From Alphaproteobacteria bacterium (GTDB lineage: Bacteria; Pseudomonadota; Alphaproteobacteria; Rhizobiales; Aestuariivirgaceae): a stretch of DNA of 16,399 bases. This document shows positions 14,708 through 16,399 of this stretch, one piece after another. Below the pieces are notes generated by a model. That model did not search any database and was not told where the DNA came from. It was given only the letters and a program-made list of their open reading frames with translations. The stretch lies in NCBI GenBank assembly GCA_005884715.1, contig VAZZ01000047.1, positions 1 to 16,399 on the forward strand, in the 5' to 3' direction. Positions within the stretch are counted from its first letter, which is position 1. Every line of letters begins with the position of its first letter. A program made the position numbers and the translations under genes.

Positions 14708-15460
14708 CTATCCTTTGCGTTCCGGAGTCTTGAGCCCGCGGGCGAGAAGTTCCTTCCAGGCTTCCTCCGGCGTGTCGGCGAAGCCAAAGAGATCGAGATC
14801 CGATTCAGCGCAGAGACCGGCATCGACGAAACGGCGGAAATTGATCGTCTTGTGCCAGAATATGCTGTCATAGAGAACGATCGGCAAAGCATCATCCATC
14901 TTGCCGGTCTGCCTCAGAGTGAGGATCTCGAACAATTCATCGAGCGTGCCGAAGCCGCCGGGAAAGACGACGAGGGCGTCGGCGCGCATGGCGAAATGCA
15001 TTTTGCGCATCGCGAAGTAATGGAAGCGGAAAGTGAGCTCAGGCGTCGAATAGGCATTGGGCTCCTGCTCACGCGGCAGCGTGATATTGTAGCCGACCGA
15101 GGGGGCGCCAACGTCATGGGCGCCGCGATTGGCCGCTTCCATGATGCCCGGGCCGCCACCGGTGGCAATTACATTCTGCCGCGGGCTGGAATGGCTATGG
15201 AGTGCGCCGCCTCTTTCTGAGACGATCCTGGCAAAGTCTCGGGCAGCCTCATACCAGCCGCGCTTGTCGCCTTCCCTGACCCGGGCCGAGCCGAAGACCA
15301 CGACGGTCGAGGCGACTCCCCATTTGCGCAGATATTCCTCCGCCTTCTGATATTCGAGCTGGAAGCGAACACCCCTCGTCGTGTCGCCGAGGACAAAGTC
15401 CTGATCAAGTGCTGCGATCCGGAAGGCGGGTGACGCCATTTGTGCCTTATTGTCTGTCAT
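14708..15460 (-). CDS. LOG-family (TIGR00730) Rossmann-fold protein
   Basis: A 250-residue protein of the family once called lysine decarboxylase-like. The ATGGGPGIMEAANRGA stretch (99-114) and PGGFGTLDE (167-175) are the hallmark nucleotide-binding and catalytic motifs, with an Arg152-Lys153 pair between them. Characterised LOG enzymes are phosphoribohydrolases that cleave cytokinin or purine nucleoside 5'-monophosphates to base and ribose 5-phosphate. The longer form seen here, with about 55 extra N-terminal residues, has less certain substrates, so nucleotide 5'-monophosphate hydrolysis is a family-level inference. AAAGGG precedes the ATG by about ten bases. It heads a two-gene operon with the beta-CASP nuclease and is divergent from the PPK2 gene. 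Confidence 0.9.
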   Translation of the reverse strand: MTDNKAQMASPAFRIAALDQDFVLGDTTRGVRFQLEYQKAEEYLRKWGVASTVVVFGSARVREGDKRGWYEAARDFARIVSERGGALHSHSSPRQNVIATGGGPGIMEAANRGAHDVGAPSVGYNITLPREQEPNAYSTPELTFRFHYFAMRKMHFAMRADALVVFPGGFGTLDELFEILTLRQTGKMDDALPIVLYDSIFWHKTINFRRFVDAGLCAESDLDLFGFADTPEEAWKELLARGLKTPERKG

Positions 15461-15555
15461 TCATGGTAACCCTTTCCGATAGGGCATAGATGCCTAAGCC
15501 CTTGCAATCAAGGCCTGTTTGTCTCACGGTTAAACGAGCGGAAACGGGAGCATGC
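15461..15555. promoter_or_regulatory. Divergent control region between the LOG gene and ppk2
   Basis: These 95 bases must carry both promoters unless transcription enters from elsewhere. Two small palindromes are visible: GGCAT-AG-ATGCC at 15483-15494 and CCTTG-CAAT-CAAGG at 15500-15513. The latter contains the self-complementary TTGCAA, which could serve as a -35 on either strand, but no convincing -10 was found at proper spacing. Confidence 0.35.
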
Positions 15556-16374
15556 ATGGCCAGTCAGTTTGCGAAGAAGTTCACGGTGGACGGCGGCAAG
15601 GGCTTTTCTCTCGCCAAGATCAATCCGCGCGACGACAGTCTGTTCGACGACAAGGAGAAGGCCAAGGCGCAGACCGCGGAGGATGCAGAAGCGATCAACC
15701 AGTTGCAGGATCGCCTCTATGCCGAAGGCGGCCGCAGCCTGCTCGTAATCCTGCAAGGGATCGATTGCAGCGGCAAGGACGGCACGGTGCGCTCCGTGTT
15801 CAACGCCTGCGGCCCGATCGGCGTTGAAGTGACCCCCTTCAAGGTTCCGAGCGAGGAAGAGCGCGCCCATGATTATCTCTGGCGCGTCCATAAGGCCTGC
15901 CCGAGCAAGGGCATCATCGGCATCTTCAATCGGTCGCATTATGAAGACGTGCTGGTGGTGAAGGTGAAGAAGCTGGCGGCGCCGCAAGCCATCGAGCAGC
16001 GCTATGAGGAGATCAACGATTTCGAGAAGATGCTTAGCGACAATGGCACGCGCATCCTCAAATTCATGCTGCATATCTCCAAGGACGAGCAGGCCGAAAG
16101 GTTGCGCGAGCGCGTCACCAATCCGGCCAAGCAGTGGAAGTTCAATCCGAGCGACCTCGCCAACCGCAAATTGTGGGACGATTACATGGCGGCCTATGAG
16201 ACGGCCCTCAAGCGCTGCTCGACGCCGCACGCACCTTGGTATGTCATCCCGGCCAACCACCACTGGGTGCGCAATGCCGCCATCGCCCGCATCGTGCGCG
16301 AGACACTGGAAGAGATGGCGCCCAAATATCCGCCGGCCGTTGGCTGGGACCCGAAGAGCGTGGTGATCGAGTAG
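15556..16374 (+). CDS. ppk2: PPK2-family polyphosphate:nucleotide phosphotransferase (class III-like)
   Basis: A 272-residue P-loop kinase that uses inorganic polyphosphate to phosphorylate nucleotides. The Walker A region GIDCSGKDGT is at 68-77, and the Walker B region FNRSHYEDVLVVKV at 124-137. The lid region includes ERVTNPAKQWKFNPSDLANRKLW. The NRSHYEDVL form, rather than DRSWYNRAG, points to the TIGR03709/class III group, some members of which phosphorylate both AMP and ADP; this is subgroup inference. ATG 15556 is chosen because GGGAG (15546-15550) sits five bases upstream and the family N-terminus starts here. An in-frame ATG at 15490 has no such site. It is divergent from the LOG/nuclease operon. 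Confidence 0.92.
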   Translation: MASQFAKKFTVDGGKGFSLAKINPRDDSLFDDKEKAKAQTAEDAEAINQLQDRLYAEGGRSLLVILQGIDCSGKDGTVRSVFNACGPIGVEVTPFKVPSEEERAHDYLWRVHKACPSKGIIGIFNRSHYEDVLVVKVKKLAAPQAIEQRYEEINDFEKMLSDNGTRILKFMLHISKDEQAERLRERVTNPAKQWKFNPSDLANRKLWDDYMAAYETALKRCSTPHAPWYVIPANHHWVRNAAIARIVRETLEEMAPKYPPAVGWDPKSVVIE

Positions 16375-16375
16375 G

Positions 16376-16399
16376 TCACTCAGCCGGCGTCGGCGCGGG
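16376..16399 (-). other. Possible C-terminal codons of a minus-strand gene entering from the right
   Basis: Read on the minus strand the last 24 bases give seven codons (PAPTPAE) and a TGA at 16376-16378, directly after the ppk2 stop. A Pro/Ala-rich tail is plausible for a convergent neighbour, but so short an open stretch proves nothing. Confidence 0.2.

Noticed and set aside
13817..15220. Open frame of 467 codons on the plus strand
   Set aside because: It lies antisense to the well-supported beta-CASP nuclease and LOG genes, with no recognisable domain; long antisense frames are expected in GC-rich DNA.
15490..15555. Upstream ATG for ppk2
   Set aside because: No ribosome site and no family similarity in the extra 22 residues, whereas 15556 has GGGAG at good spacing. 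The region is better read as promoter.
1..16399. An unknown defence, mobile or biosynthetic system
   Set aside because: All substantial frames belong to recognisable metabolic, transport, regulatory or RNA/nucleotide families; no integrase, transposase, toxin-antitoxin, CRISPR or secretion genes are visible.

Overview
The window reads as chromosomal DNA from a GC-rich alphaproteobacterium, most likely order Hyphomicrobiales (Rhizobiales). The grounds are the fused IolC-DUF2090 kinase/aldolase, an RpiR-type rather than Bacillus DeoR-type inositol regulator, a FrcA-like single-domain sugar ABC ATPase, TTGACG-type -35 elements, and palindromic intergenic repeats of a kind common in that group. 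The genus cannot be named from sequence alone. No tRNA, rRNA, CRISPR, insertion sequence, phage or plasmid gene is visible, and no gap between genes exceeds about 180 bases.

Layout. (1) 1-1234, plus strand: the 3' end of an FGGY sugar kinase overlapping a class IIA HAD phosphatase; this is the tail of a carbohydrate operon running in from the left. (2) 1221-6812, minus strand: the inositol operon iolC-iolD-iolE-iolB, tightly coupled at two junctions but interrupted between iolD and iolE by a palindromic repeat. (3) 6915-7907, plus: inositol 2-dehydrogenase (idhA/iolG), divergent from iolC. (4) 8085-8924, minus: an RpiR-family regulator, probably iolR. (5) 9051-11805, plus: a sugar ABC importer in the order ATPase-permease-binding protein, then a strong terminator, then (11879-13000) a second Gfo/Idh/MocA dehydrogenase. 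(6) 13028-15460, minus: a beta-CASP metallo-beta-lactamase nuclease and a LOG-family protein in one operon, divergent from (15556-16374, plus) a PPK2 polyphosphate kinase.

How it works together. The importer probably brings in myo-inositol or a related cyclitol. IdhA oxidises it to 2-keto-myo-inositol, IolE dehydrates it, IolD opens the ring, IolB isomerises the product to 5-dehydro-2-deoxygluconate, and IolC phosphorylates it and, through its C-terminal domain, probably cleaves it to DHAP and malonic semialdehyde. IolA/MmsA, which would finish the pathway, is not in the window. The two divergent intergenic regions (6813-6914 and 8925-9050) share sequence words, GGAA-N6-TTCC-like operators and oppositely facing TTGACG boxes, so one IolR-type repressor could control catabolism, uptake and itself. 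The right-hand LOG/nuclease/PPK2 group looks like an unrelated nucleotide-metabolism neighbourhood.

I found no clear sign of a wholly new system. The most interesting points are regulatory: paired overlapping divergent promoters, a possibly leaderless iolR mRNA, a candidate pseudoknot ahead of the binding-protein gene, and repeats inside and beside the operon.
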